Made by a program: the position numbers and the translations under genes
Part shown: in pieces, positions 43,703 to 52,456 of the stretch
How positions within the stretch are numbered: position 1 is the first letter of the stretch
Layout of the letters: each line of letters starts with the position of its first letter
Origin: Alcaligenes parafaecalis
Lineage (GTDB): Bacteria > Pseudomonadota > Gammaproteobacteria > Burkholderiales > Burkholderiaceae_B
DNA: 64,000 nt
Reading direction: 5' to 3'
NCBI RefSeq assembly: GCF_026344135.1
Contig: NZ_JAPKNA010000004.1
Coordinates: forward strand, 355,923 to 419,922
The notes under the pieces: model-generated
Told to the model about the DNA's origin: nothing
What the model saw: only the letters and a program-made list of their open reading frames with translations
Database searches by the model: none

Positions 43703-44896
43703 TTAGAACAAGAGAGAACCGGGGCTGACTCCGGCGGCATGCGCAATCAGGCGGCGTTTGACCCACGGCAAACGATCCACCACCTGCATGCCTGCATTAC
43801 GCAGCATGGAAGCAGGCGCTCCCGGTGCGGCGAACAAGCGATACAAGCCATCGGTTGCTGCACGCATGGCCGCAATCGGTTCGGCGCGCGCGCGTTTGTA
43901 GCGATTAAGCACACGCATATCCCCCACCGAATAATGTGGGCCGCGTTCCAACAAGACCTTGATCAAAGCCTCGATATCGCCCAAGCCCAGATTCAAGCCT
44001 TGACCCGCCAATGGATGGACTCGATGCGCCGCATCGCCCACCAAAGCCACACCAGGCGACACCAGGCCGCTGCGCTCGAAGGTCAAGGGAAAGCCGTGTA
44101 CGGGACCACGCAGCGTCAACTGCCCCACACGGCCATTCGATAAGGAGAACAAGCTGTTCTGCAGATACTGGGCCTGCTCATCAGACGGCATTGCCAGCAC
44201 CTTGTCCGCCTGCGCTTGCGGCACAGACCAAACCATAGATACTTGCGGCTTGCCATCCACATCCGGCATAGGCAACAGGGCCAGAATCGAGTCGCCCGTA
44301 AACCACTGCAAAGCAACTTGCTGATGCGGCCGCTCTACATTGAAGTGGGCCACCAAACCGGCATCGCCATATTCACGTCCGTGGTGCTCAATTCCGGCTG
44401 CGGTACGCAGTCCCGATCGAGCCCCATCCGCGCCTACAAACAAGTCCGCAGTAATCCGTTTTTGCCCGGCAGTCACAATGGTATTGCCTTCCAGACGCTC
44501 GAAACGGTCTTCAATCCAGGGCACACCAAAAACCTGCAAAGCCTGATACAGCGCCTGTTCCATCTGGCCGGATTCCACAATCCAGGCCAAATAATCCTGC
44601 GCGTCCTGCCAGGCATGCAGGTTCAGACTACCACCGCCATCCCCATGCACTTCCATCGCCTGCACGGGAGAAATACGCTGGGCGGACATCAAATTCCAGG
44701 CACCCAACTGCGCCAAAAAGCGCTGACTGGCAACCGAGACGGCATACACACGGGGGTGATATTGTCCGTCTGCCAGTTGCATAGGCTTATAGGCGGGCGA
44801 CAAGATGCTGACGTCAAACCCGGCCTTGCGTAAGCCCAGGGCGCTGGCCATACCGGCCAAGGCCCCGCCACACACCACAATTCGTTCTTTCTTCAT
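43703..44896 (-). CDS. UbiH/UbiF-type FAD-dependent hydroxylase
   Basis: 397 residues from the ATG at 44896, chosen because it overlaps the mltA stop by four bases; an open frame extends 14 codons upstream. FAD motif IVVCGGALAGMASALGLRKAGF near the N-terminus, the DG motif LFVGADGARSGLR, and the second FAD motif VALVGDAAHRVHPLAGQGLNLGLGD are those of the UbiH/COQ6 aromatic hydroxylases. The probable role is one of the O2-dependent ring hydroxylations of ubiquinone; which position is hydroxylated is not clear. The O2-independent ubiquinone factors are 13 kb to the right. Confidence 0.88.
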   Translation of the reverse strand: MKKERIVVCGGALAGMASALGLRKAGFDVSILSPAYKPMQLADGQYHPRVYAVSVASQRFLAQLGAWNLMSAQRISPVQAMEVHGDGGGSLNLHAWQDAQDYLAWIVESGQMEQALYQALQVFGVPWIEDRFERLEGNTIVTAGQKRITADLFVGADGARSGLRTAAGIEHHGREYGDAGLVAHFNVERPHQQVALQWFTGDSILALLPMPDVDGKPQVSMVWSVPQAQADKVLAMPSDEQAQYLQNSLFSLSNGRVGQLTLRGPVHGFPLTFERSGLVSPGVALVGDAAHRVHPLAGQGLNLGLGDIEALIKVLLERGPHYSVGDMRVLNRYKRARAEPIAAMRAATDGLYRLFAAPGAPASMLRNAGMQVVDRLPWVKRRLIAHAAGVSPGSLLF

Positions 44897-46188
44897 CGTG
44901 CGCTCGGTGCTCCTGCCTGACGTGGCCACAGCAGCCACATTTGACCTTGCTGCTTCATGCGTCCTGCCTGTGCGCCTGCCTGATCGCCCGTGCCCCAGTA
45001 CAAGTCGGTACGAGCGGCACCTTTAATAGCCGCGCCCGTGTCCTGAGCAAAGACCAGTCGCTGCAAAGGCTGGTTCGTCGCAGGCTGCGAGGTGGCCAGA
45101 TATACAGGCGTACCCAAAGGCACGTAAGTGGGATCAATGGCAACGGAACGCAAACCGATCAAAGGAATGCCGTAAGCACCCTTGGGGCCCAGGTCCTGAT
45201 CCACAATGGCCTCTTCGCGGAAGAAGACCATGGCGGTATTTACATTCATCATTTCCTGAACACGATGCGGATTGCGCTTGGCCCAGGCTTTGATGTTTTG
45301 CATGGAGGTCTGCGCCAAGGGCATTTCGCCCTGCTTGGCCAGCCACTGACCGACCGAGGCGTATGGGCGGCCATTGTGATCGGCATAAGCCAGACGCACC
45401 GCACTGCCATCGGGCAAAATGGCACGACCAGAACCCTGAATCTGCAAGAAGAAACCTTCGATCGGATCTTCCGCATACACAATCACCGGAGGCTGACGCT
45501 CTGGCTTGGCCATGATCTGCTCGCGGGTATCGTAAGGAACAACTCGTTTGCCCTGCTGCTTGCCACGAATACGTTTGCCCGCCAGCTCGGGATACAGGCT
45601 ACCCAGATCAATGGTCAGCAAATCATCCGGTGCAGCAAACAGCGGCCACTGGTAGGCAGAACTGCGTGTGCGCGACGCTTTAAGCAAGGGTTCGTAATAG
45701 CCGGTGACGGTGTTTTGAGCCACGGCACCATCCCCGGTCAGCAAGCGCCAGGGCTGCAACTGTTCCTGCAGGAAATTGCGTACGGCTGCGGTATCTTTGG
45801 TGTCGGCATTCAAGCCTGCGGAAGCTGCGGCCTGACACACAGGCTGCCAGGCGCGGGGATTGGCGCGGGCAGGCATGGCCAGCGAACCGCTGACCGGGCG
45901 CATCAGGCCCTTGCAGTTATTGATGAAACCTTTCCAGACGTGATCCATCGAATCCGCCTGCCAACCCGGCAAGGTAGACCAGTTCACCGCCTGGTATCGA
46001 CCCGCCAGCGCCCGCGCCGGGGTTTCCGGCAATGCCGACAGAGACGGCACGCGCAAAGGCTGCAGAGCGATATCAGGACCGCCTTCTGCTGTACCCGGAG
46101 CCGTTGACGAAGAACCCTGATCCACAGAAACAGTGGAACAGGCACTCAATGCCAGCAATACGGCTGGCACGCAATAAATTATCTTCAT
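44893..46188 (-). CDS. mltA: Membrane-bound lytic transglycosylase A
   Basis: 431 residues. Lipoprotein signal with lipobox LSAC (Cys17), the MltA barrel domain (TGYYEPLLKASRTRSSAYQWPLF) and the 3D domain with the catalytic Asp in VFAQDTGAAIKGAARTDLYWGTGDQAG. It cleaves peptidoglycan with formation of 1,6-anhydromuramic ends at the outer membrane. It overlaps the downstream UbiH-type gene by ATGA and follows apaG with 15 bp between. Confidence 0.94.
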   Translation of the reverse strand: MKIIYCVPAVLLALSACSTVSVDQGSSSTAPGTAEGGPDIALQPLRVPSLSALPETPARALAGRYQAVNWSTLPGWQADSMDHVWKGFINNCKGLMRPVSGSLAMPARANPRAWQPVCQAAASAGLNADTKDTAAVRNFLQEQLQPWRLLTGDGAVAQNTVTGYYEPLLKASRTRSSAYQWPLFAAPDDLLTIDLGSLYPELAGKRIRGKQQGKRVVPYDTREQIMAKPERQPPVIVYAEDPIEGFFLQIQGSGRAILPDGSAVRLAYADHNGRPYASVGQWLAKQGEMPLAQTSMQNIKAWAKRNPHRVQEMMNVNTAMVFFREEAIVDQDLGPKGAYGIPLIGLRSVAIDPTYVPLGTPVYLATSQPATNQPLQRLVFAQDTGAAIKGAARTDLYWGTGDQAGAQAGRMKQQGQMWLLWPRQAGAPSAR

Positions 46189-46203
46189 GGCTGGGTGTGG
46201 CCC

Positions 46204-46578
46204 TTAGTGCAAGGTACGAGGAGAGGAAAGGATGAATTCCTGGATGGCCACCTCAAAGGGCACGCCATTTTCACCAACACATTGATAGCTGCCGCGCATG
46301 GTGCCAAACGGCGTGTTCAGAGGACAGCCACTGGTGTACTCAAAGGTCTCACCTGGAGCCAGCACCGGCTGTTGCCCCACAACGCCCAGGCCACGCACTT
46401 CCTGAACCTGCTGATTGTCATCCGTAATGATCCAGTGACGACTGATAATCTGGGCCGTCTGCTGTCCATTGTTGGTAATCCGGACGGTATAGGCAAAGAC
46501 ATATTGATTGCTGTCGGGCTCGGATTGCTCAGGCAGGTACTGGGGCGTGATCTGCACCTCAATATCGTCAGGCTTCAT
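46204..46578 (-). CDS. apaG: ApaG protein
   Basis: 124 residues from the ATG at 46578 (MKPDDIEVQITPQYLPEQS), the usual ApaG length and start; a longer open frame begins at 46605. The fibronectin-III-like fold motifs YTVRITNNGQQTAQIISRHWIITDDN and GVVGQQPVLAPGETFEYTSGCPL are diagnostic. Linked in enterobacteria to cobalt/magnesium phenotypes, with no settled biochemical role. It is divergent from rpe, a gene order common in betaproteobacteria. Confidence 0.93.
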   Translation of the reverse strand: MKPDDIEVQITPQYLPEQSEPDSNQYVFAYTVRITNNGQQTAQIISRHWIITDDNQQVQEVRGLGVVGQQPVLAPGETFEYTSGCPLNTPFGTMRGSYQCVGENGVPFEVAIQEFILSSPRTLH

Positions 46579-46695
46579 AATGGATTCCAGGTTACGGCTG
46601 TACAAATACGAGGCGCTGCACAGCTCCCCGCTTGAAACTATAATGATGACATATGGTCACGATTTTCGTGATGTCTAATCTTTACGGCACCTATT

Positions 46696-47391
46696 ATGTC
46701 CCAAGCCAGCTCCACACGTATCGCTCCCAGTATTTTATCGGCCGACTTCGCCCGCCTGGGTGAAGAAGTCCGCAATGTGATTGCCGCCGGAGCCGACTGG
46801 GTTCACTGCGATGTCATGGACAACCACTTTGTCCCTAATCTGACCTTTGGCCCCATGGTCTGTGCCGCGCTGCGCCCGCACACCACCGCTCCCATTGACG
46901 TGCACCTGATGGTGGAGCCGGTTGATGCCCTGATCCCCGCCTTTGCCAAAGCCGGTGCCGATTACATCAGCTTTCACCCTGAAGCCTCGCGCCACGTGGA
47001 TCGCACCCTGTCGCTGATCCGCGAACATGGCTGTAAGGCCGGCCTGGTTTTCAACCCGGCCACCTCGCTGAACTGGATGGATCACCTGATGGACAAGCTG
47101 GACCTGGTCTTGCTGATGTCCGTGAACCCCGGTTTCGGGGGCCAGGCCTTTATCCCCAGCGCCATGGACAAACTGCGCCAGGCCCGCGCCCGCATTGATG
47201 CCTGGACAGCAGAAGGCGGTCAGCCCATCCTGCTGCAAATTGACGGTGGCGTGAAAGTGGACAATATCGGCGCTATCCGTGCTGCCGGTGCTGACACCTT
47301 TGTGGCCGGTTCGGCTATTTTTGGTCAGCCCGACTACGCACAAGTGATCAGCGACATGCGCGCCCAGATTGCCTTGGCCGAACAAGCCTAA
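46696..47391 (+). CDS. rpe: Ribulose-phosphate 3-epimerase
   Basis: 231 residues, TIM barrel. Motifs IAPSILSADFARLGEEV, DWVHCDVMDNHFVPNLTFGP (catalytic Asp and metal His), VDVHLMVEP-like segment, MSVNPGFGGQAFIPS and IDGGVKVDNI. It interconverts ribulose-5-phosphate and xylulose-5-phosphate in the pentose-phosphate and pyruvate-neighbour routes. A TATAAT box lies at 46639-46644 and a 6-bp hairpin (46657-46662 / 46666-46671) between it and the start. Usually rpe is followed by gph; here an opposite-strand EAL gene comes between. Confidence 0.95.
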   Translation: MSQASSTRIAPSILSADFARLGEEVRNVIAAGADWVHCDVMDNHFVPNLTFGPMVCAALRPHTTAPIDVHLMVEPVDALIPAFAKAGADYISFHPEASRHVDRTLSLIREHGCKAGLVFNPATSLNWMDHLMDKLDLVLLMSVNPGFGGQAFIPSAMDKLRQARARIDAWTAEGGQPILLQIDGGVKVDNIGAIRAAGADTFVAGSAIFGQPDYAQVISDMRAQIALAEQA

Positions 47392-47402
47392 GCACCGCGC
47401 AC

Positions 47403-47422
47403 GGCCTGCCTGAAGGCAGGCC
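47403..47422. terminator. Hairpin between convergent rpe and the EAL gene
   Basis: Perfect 8-bp GC-rich stem with loop TGAA in the 30-bp space between the two stops. It lacks a T-run on either strand, so it may be only a weak terminator or an mRNA-stabilising hairpin. Confidence 0.4.
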
Positions 47423-49224
47423 TACTGCAGTACCCTGTTGCGGTTATAACTGCCTTGCCGTACCGGATTGTCCGGCCGACGGCGCTCCACAAACAGGGCA
47501 TTGCCCTGCACCCGCTTGGCTTGAGCCTTGGCAGAACTGGCCAGCTCCGCAATCAACGAGCCCGAATACAATTCGGGCTCATTAACGGTAACCACACCTA
47601 AAGACAGGCTCACTAGCGGGTGAAACACCTGCACGCCCTGACGGTTCTCAGCCAGATACCCCCCAGCTTGCCGGTGCTCCAGGCGATACAGGGACTCCAG
47701 CTCTTTTTCCAGTTCGTCCAAAATGCTTTGGCAGCGCTCGGCCCAATCGGGGCTGGTGAACACCAGAATAAAATCGTCGCCCCCCACATGGCCTACAAAA
47801 TCCATGCGCGACACCGCATAACGGGTAAAAAGCTCGGCCATCGACCGCAGTAACTCATCACCTTTGCGATAGCCGTACAAATCGTTATAGGGCTTGAAGT
47901 GATCCAGGTCGGCATAGCACACGGCAAAGTTCTGACGATTACGCAGCAAACCATCAATATGCTCATCAATCGGCACATTACCCGGCAATTGCGTCAGCGG
48001 ATTGGCGTAGCGGGCGGTCATGATCTGGATCTGCGTAATTTCGCGCATCAGCTCCACACTGGAGCCCAAACCCAAATATTCACCCGCGCCGGTAATGACG
48101 AAGCCATCGCTTAACGCGTCACCTGCCCCTTGCGTCATCAAAGTCCCCAGCTCCAGCAGGCTGGTTTCACAATCCACAATCAGGGGTGGGGCCTCAATAA
48201 ACAAAGAGCAGGGCTTATTGCCATACAGCTCACGGTGATACGGCCGCGCAAGCTGATCATAAAGCTGGCTGCGGCGCAAAATGCCCGTAGGCCTGTCTCC
48301 GCGCAGCAAAGCCACCGCACTTAAATCAGGGTGACTTTGAAACAGCTCATAAACACGATTCGTCGGGGTGTGATCGGGCACGGCCGGTGCTGCACGCAAC
48401 AGACGCCGCACGCTCATGGAGTCCCGACCCTGAACTTGGCGCTGCGAGCGCGTATGGGAGGGGCCGAACAAGGCGGCCTGCGCCGGTTCCAATTGAGCAG
48501 GAGGATGGGGTTGAGGCCGACACAGCAAATAGCCCTGACCACAAGCCACCCCCAGGTAGCGCAAGGTGCGCAGTTCCGCGCCGGTCTCAATGCCTTCGGC
48601 AATAACAACAGAGTGGGCATGGCTGGCGATATCGCAAATAGAGCGCACCAATTGCTGCTTGAGCACATCGGTATCAATATCGCGCACAAAATATTTGTCG
48701 ATCTTGACATACTCGGGCCGCAACTCGGACCACAAGCGCAGCGAGGCATAGCCTTCGCCCAGATCATCAATGGCAAACTGCAGGCCTTCCTTGCGATACA
48801 GCTCAATGGCCTGATTCAAATAATCGTAGCTGTCGGTACGCTCGGACTCGGTCAGCTCGACCACCACCCGGCTCCAATCAATTCCCTCCAGCTGCGGCAT
48901 ACCGGTGCGCGGCTCAATACGGGCCGACGGCAACATACGCATCACCACATCCGGACTGGAGTTCAAAAACAGTTTGCCCGCCAAACCCTGCTGATTAAAA
49001 CTGCCGACCAGCGTATGGCAACACAGCTCTTCCAGATCCCATAAGCGCCCACACTGCCGGGCAGCGTCAAACAAGGCTAATGGCGAATAAAAGCTGGTGT
49101 CCTTCGGCCCTCGAATCAGACCCTCGTAACCTAAAATAAAGCCAGACTGCAAATCCACAATGGGCTGAAAGACTGGCGTAACTTGTTTTTCTACGAGAAT
49201 CTGATGAAATGTATCGAGCATCAT
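47422..49224 (-). CDS. EAL-CBS-GGDEF cyclic-di-GMP signalling protein
   Basis: 600 residues from the ATG at 49224, behind an AGGAG site. The EAL domain (1 to about 245) keeps its catalytic set: YEGLIRGP, LFLNSSPD, VVELTES, AIDDLGEGYASL, VKIDKYFV, VIAEGIET, so phosphodiesterase activity is likely. A CBS-like pair follows (about 265-400), then a GGDEF domain with GGDDF (VGHVGGDDFILVF) and no clear inhibitory site. The cyclase half may be active, or act as a GTP sensor. No membrane segment. It interrupts the usual rpe-gph order and is on the opposite strand from both. Confidence 0.92.
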   Translation of the reverse strand: MMLDTFHQILVEKQVTPVFQPIVDLQSGFILGYEGLIRGPKDTSFYSPLALFDAARQCGRLWDLEELCCHTLVGSFNQQGLAGKLFLNSSPDVVMRMLPSARIEPRTGMPQLEGIDWSRVVVELTESERTDSYDYLNQAIELYRKEGLQFAIDDLGEGYASLRLWSELRPEYVKIDKYFVRDIDTDVLKQQLVRSICDIASHAHSVVIAEGIETGAELRTLRYLGVACGQGYLLCRPQPHPPAQLEPAQAALFGPSHTRSQRQVQGRDSMSVRRLLRAAPAVPDHTPTNRVYELFQSHPDLSAVALLRGDRPTGILRRSQLYDQLARPYHRELYGNKPCSLFIEAPPLIVDCETSLLELGTLMTQGAGDALSDGFVITGAGEYLGLGSSVELMREITQIQIMTARYANPLTQLPGNVPIDEHIDGLLRNRQNFAVCYADLDHFKPYNDLYGYRKGDELLRSMAELFTRYAVSRMDFVGHVGGDDFILVFTSPDWAERCQSILDELEKELESLYRLEHRQAGGYLAENRQGVQVFHPLVSLSLGVVTVNEPELYSGSLIAELASSAKAQAKRVQGNALFVERRRPDNPVRQGSYNRNRVLQ

Positions 49225-49434
49225 ACTTCCGCTCCTAGGGCCTTTCTGAACGGACAATCGAAAGCCAATCTTGTACCAAAATACGGTTTGCTCACTAAAT
49301 TGATAAGCCCAGGTGCAGTAAGGAGCTTTAACATGATGAATCAAACGAAATGAAAACCCGATGTTCGGAAAACTTTTTCTGCTCGACCTTAACAGGAATT
49401 TGACAATATTTTGTCACAAGTTCGCTACAAAAAG

Positions 49435-50115
49435 ATGAATATTTTCTCTGTACTGTTTGATTTGGATGGCACCCTTCTGGACACCATTCCTGATCTGGCC
49501 TCTGCCTGCAATGCCATGCGTATTGATCTCGGTCTGCCTGCGCTTCCAGAGGAGCGTATCGCTACTTTCGTGGGGAAAGGATCGGAAAATCTGGTGCGAC
49601 GCGCCCTGACCGATCTGCCAAATCCTCCTGCCGACTACACCCAGGCATTGGAATCATTTTATTACCATTACCAATTATGTAATGGCCAACACAGCCGCCT
49701 GTATCCCGGTGTACTAGAAGGATTGGACGACTTTAAAAGCCAGGGATTGCGTCTGGCCGTGGTCACCAACAAGCCCGAACAATTTGCGCGCCCCCTGTTG
49801 GAACAAACTGACCTGGCCTCGTATTTCGAGCTGATTGTGGGCGGCGATACCTGCCCGCGTAAAAAACCCGACCCCATGCCTTTTGTCTACGCCTGCGAAC
49901 AAATGAACCTGGCCCCGGAGCAGTCCTTGGTAGTCGGGGATTCCATGAATGACGCCCAGGCTGCCCGTGCCGCCCATATTCCGGTTCTGTTGGTTCCATA
50001 TGGCTATAACGAAGGGATGGATGTGCAAAGCTTGGATTCCGATGGTATAGTTGCCTCTATTGCCGACGCGGCCATCTGGCTGCGCAACAAACGCAACACC
50101 ATATTTACGTCATAA
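49435..50115 (+). CDS. gph: Phosphoglycolate phosphatase
   Basis: 226 residues from the ATG at 49435. HAD-superfamily hydrolase: motif I FDLDGTLLDT (Asp9, Asp11), motif II VVTNKP, motif III Lys KKPDP, motif IV VVGDSMNDAQAAR. Place next to the trp genes fits gph of other betaproteobacteria. It removes phosphate from 2-phosphoglycolate formed in DNA repair. The trp leader ATG follows its stop by 5 bases. Confidence 0.9.
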   Translation: MNIFSVLFDLDGTLLDTIPDLASACNAMRIDLGLPALPEERIATFVGKGSENLVRRALTDLPNPPADYTQALESFYYHYQLCNGQHSRLYPGVLEGLDDFKSQGLRLAVVTNKPEQFARPLLEQTDLASYFELIVGGDTCPRKKPDPMPFVYACEQMNLAPEQSLVVGDSMNDAQAARAAHIPVLLVPYGYNEGMDVQSLDSDGIVASIADAAIWLRNKRNTIFTS

Positions 50116-50120
50116 AATTC

Positions 50121-50192
50121 ATGTCTACTCGCACTTATGCAACCTCCATCTACGGCGCTTATTGGCGCTGGTGGCGTTCGTGTATCGGGTAG
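50121..50192 (+). CDS. trpL: trp leader peptide
   Basis: A 23-codon frame beginning five bases after the gph stop and ending 137 bp before trpE. It contains three Trp codons in a four-codon cluster (Tyr-Trp-Arg-Trp-Trp-Arg), which is what a ribosome-stalling attenuator needs. No strong ribosome site is seen; coupling to gph translation is possible. The segment CTGGTGGCG over the Trp codons (50168-50176) can pair with CGCCTCCAG (50240-50248), giving the 1:2 stem of a classical attenuator. Too short for usual gene calling. Confidence 0.85.
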   Translation: MSTRTYATSIYGAYWRWWRSCIG

Positions 50193-50254
50193 ATATAACC
50201 TTGAAGTCTGGCGTCCCTGCAAAGTAGTACACAGCGGACCGCCTCCAGGAAAAT

Positions 50255-50286
50255 AAGCCCGGTAATCACAACGACCGGGCTTTTTT
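50255..50286 (+). terminator. trp attenuator terminator
   Basis: 9-bp stem AAGCCCGGT / ACCGGGCTT (50255-50263 / 50274-50282), 10-nt loop, six T starting within the stem. It lies between trpL and trpE, so it is the regulated terminator (3:4 stem). The antiterminator partner is not clear-cut. Confidence 0.85.
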
Positions 50287-50329
50287 GTTTCTGTCCGGCT
50301 CGTCGTACCCACTGACCCTCGAGATCCCA

Positions 50330-51850
50330 ATGACAGAAATAGAATTCAATGCCCTAGCAGCAGAAGGCTTTAACCGCATTCCCCTGATTGCGGAAACCTA
50401 TGCCGACCTGGATACGCCCCTGTCGATTTATCTGAAACTGGCACATAACGGCCCCGAAGGTGGACGTTACAGCTGCCTGATGGAATCGGTTGTGGGCGGC
50501 GAACAGTTCGGTCGCTACTCCTTTATTGGCCTGCCTGCCCGCACGGTGATCCGCAGCTACGGCCGTCATACCCAAGTGCTGCACGATGGCAAGACTGTCG
50601 AGACTGCCGAAGGCGATCCGCTGGAGTTCATCGAACAATTCCAGGCACGCTTCAAAGTCGCCCTGCGTCCTGGCCTGCCCCGCTTTGCAGGTGGTCTGGC
50701 CGGATACTTCGGCTACGACACCGTGCGACACATCGAACCGTCTCTGGGCATGAACCGCAAACCCTTCCCGGCTGATCAGGAAGAGGGCGTGCCCGACATC
50801 ATGCTGCTGCAAATTGATGAGCTGGTGATTGTGGACAATCTGGCTGGTCGCACCTACCTGCTGGTCTACGCCGACCCCGCCCAGCCCGAAGCCTACGTAC
50901 TGGCCAAACGCCGCCTGAAAGAGCTGCGCGAAAAACTGCGCTCACCAGTCGTGATCCCTTACGCCTACGCCAGCATGCAAACCGAATGCGAGCGCGACTT
51001 CGACAAAGAGGATTACCTGAAGGCCGTAGGCCGCGCCAAAGACTACATTGCTGCCGGTGATCTGATGCAGGTACAGATCGGCCAGGTCATCACCAAGCCT
51101 TTCCGCGACTCGCCCCTGTCCCTGTACCGCGCCCTACGTTCGCTGAACCCATCGCCCTACATGTACTTCTGGAACTTCGATGACTTCCAGGTCGTGGGTG
51201 CATCGCCAGAAATTCTGGTGCGTCAGGAAGAACACCGTCAGGATGGCCGCAACATGGAACGCGTCACCATTCGCCCACTGGCTGGCACCCGCAAGCGCGG
51301 TGCTACACCTGAAGCCGATGCTGCCCTGGCCGCCGAGCTGAAGTCCGATCCCAAAGAACGCGCCGAACACCTGATGCTGATCGACCTGGCCCGCAACGAC
51401 ATTGGCCGCATCGCCAAAACCGGCACGGTACAAGTCACGGACACCATGGCGATTGAACGCTACTCGCATGTCCAGCACCTGGTCTCCAATGTCTGCGGTG
51501 AACTGCAAGACGGCATGAGCCAGATGGACGTGCTGCGCGCCTCCTTCCCCGCCGGCACCCTGACCGGTGCCCCAAAAGTGCGTGCAATGGAAGTGATTGA
51601 TGAACTGGAGCCCGTACGCCGTGGTGTTTACGGTGGTGCTGCTGGTTACCTGAGCTACTCGGGCGAAATGGACCTGGCTATTGCCATTCGCACCGGCGTC
51701 ATCAAGGACGGCATGCTGTATGTGCAAGCCGCTGCCGGTATCGTGGCCGACTCCGATCCTGAAAAAGAATGGCAAGAGACCGAAGCCAAGGCACGCGCCG
51801 TCATCCGCGCTGCCGAACAAGTGCAATTCGGTCTGGACGAACCCATCTAA
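50330..51850 (+). CDS. trpE: Anthranilate synthase component I
   Basis: 506 residues from the ATG at 50330 (MTEIEFNALAAEGFNRIPLIAE); an earlier in-frame start at 50285 lies in the terminator tail. Chorismate-binding motifs: QIGQVITKPF, GASPEILVRQE, RPLAGTRKRG, HLMLIDLARNDIGR, GTLTGAPKVRAMEVID, YSGEMDLAIAIRT, AAGIVADSDPEKEW. With TrpG it makes anthranilate from chorismate and glutamine, so it competes with EntC for chorismate in this cell. Regulated by the leader attenuator. Confidence 0.96.
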   Translation: MTEIEFNALAAEGFNRIPLIAETYADLDTPLSIYLKLAHNGPEGGRYSCLMESVVGGEQFGRYSFIGLPARTVIRSYGRHTQVLHDGKTVETAEGDPLEFIEQFQARFKVALRPGLPRFAGGLAGYFGYDTVRHIEPSLGMNRKPFPADQEEGVPDIMLLQIDELVIVDNLAGRTYLLVYADPAQPEAYVLAKRRLKELREKLRSPVVIPYAYASMQTECERDFDKEDYLKAVGRAKDYIAAGDLMQVQIGQVITKPFRDSPLSLYRALRSLNPSPYMYFWNFDDFQVVGASPEILVRQEEHRQDGRNMERVTIRPLAGTRKRGATPEADAALAAELKSDPKERAEHLMLIDLARNDIGRIAKTGTVQVTDTMAIERYSHVQHLVSNVCGELQDGMSQMDVLRASFPAGTLTGAPKVRAMEVIDELEPVRRGVYGGAAGYLSYSGEMDLAIAIRTGVIKDGMLYVQAAAGIVADSDPEKEWQETEAKARAVIRAAEQVQFGLDEPI

Positions 51851-51888
51851 TCGCCTGACTGCCATCCCTTTTTTGCCGGAGTATTCCC

Positions 51889-52452
51889 ATGCTGTTCATG
51901 CTCGATAACTATGACTCCTTTACCTACAACTTGGTCCAGTACTTCGGAGAACTGGGCCAGGAGGTAGTGGTACGACGCAACGATCAAGTCACGCTTGAAG
52001 AAATTGAAGCCCTGAATCCCAGCCATCTGTGCGTGTCGCCCGGCCCCAAATCCCCAGCGGACGCGGGTCTGTCGGTTGCACTGATCCAGCACTTTGCGGG
52101 CAAGCTGCCGATTCTGGGCGTCTGCCTGGGTCATCAAGCCATCGGGCATGCTTTTGGTGCGCGCATTATCCGTGCGCAACAAATCATGCATGGGAAAGTC
52201 TCCCCTATTACCCATCAGGGCACAGACGTCTTCAGCAACTTGCCCTCGCCCTTTAACGTCACCCGCTACCACTCCCTGTCCATCGAGCGCGACAGCCTGC
52301 CCGACTGCCTGGAAGTGACCGCGCAAACTGAAGACGGCGAAATCATGGGTGTCCGTCACCGCGAACTGCCTATCTATGGCGTGCAGTTTCACCCCGAATC
52401 GGTGCTAAGCGAACATGGCCACGCCTTACTGAAGAACTTTCTGGATCTTTAA
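51889..52452 (+). CDS. trpG: Anthranilate synthase component II (glutamine amidotransferase)
   Basis: 187 residues, class I amidotransferase: nucleophile Cys79 in GVCLGHQAIG, and His/Glu in GVQFHPESVLSEHG. It supplies ammonia to TrpE. It begins 38 bp after trpE and ends 4 bp before trpD. Confidence 0.95.
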   Translation: MLFMLDNYDSFTYNLVQYFGELGQEVVVRRNDQVTLEEIEALNPSHLCVSPGPKSPADAGLSVALIQHFAGKLPILGVCLGHQAIGHAFGARIIRAQQIMHGKVSPITHQGTDVFSNLPSPFNVTRYHSLSIERDSLPDCLEVTAQTEDGEIMGVRHRELPIYGVQFHPESVLSEHGHALLKNFLDL

Positions 52453-52456
52453 TATC

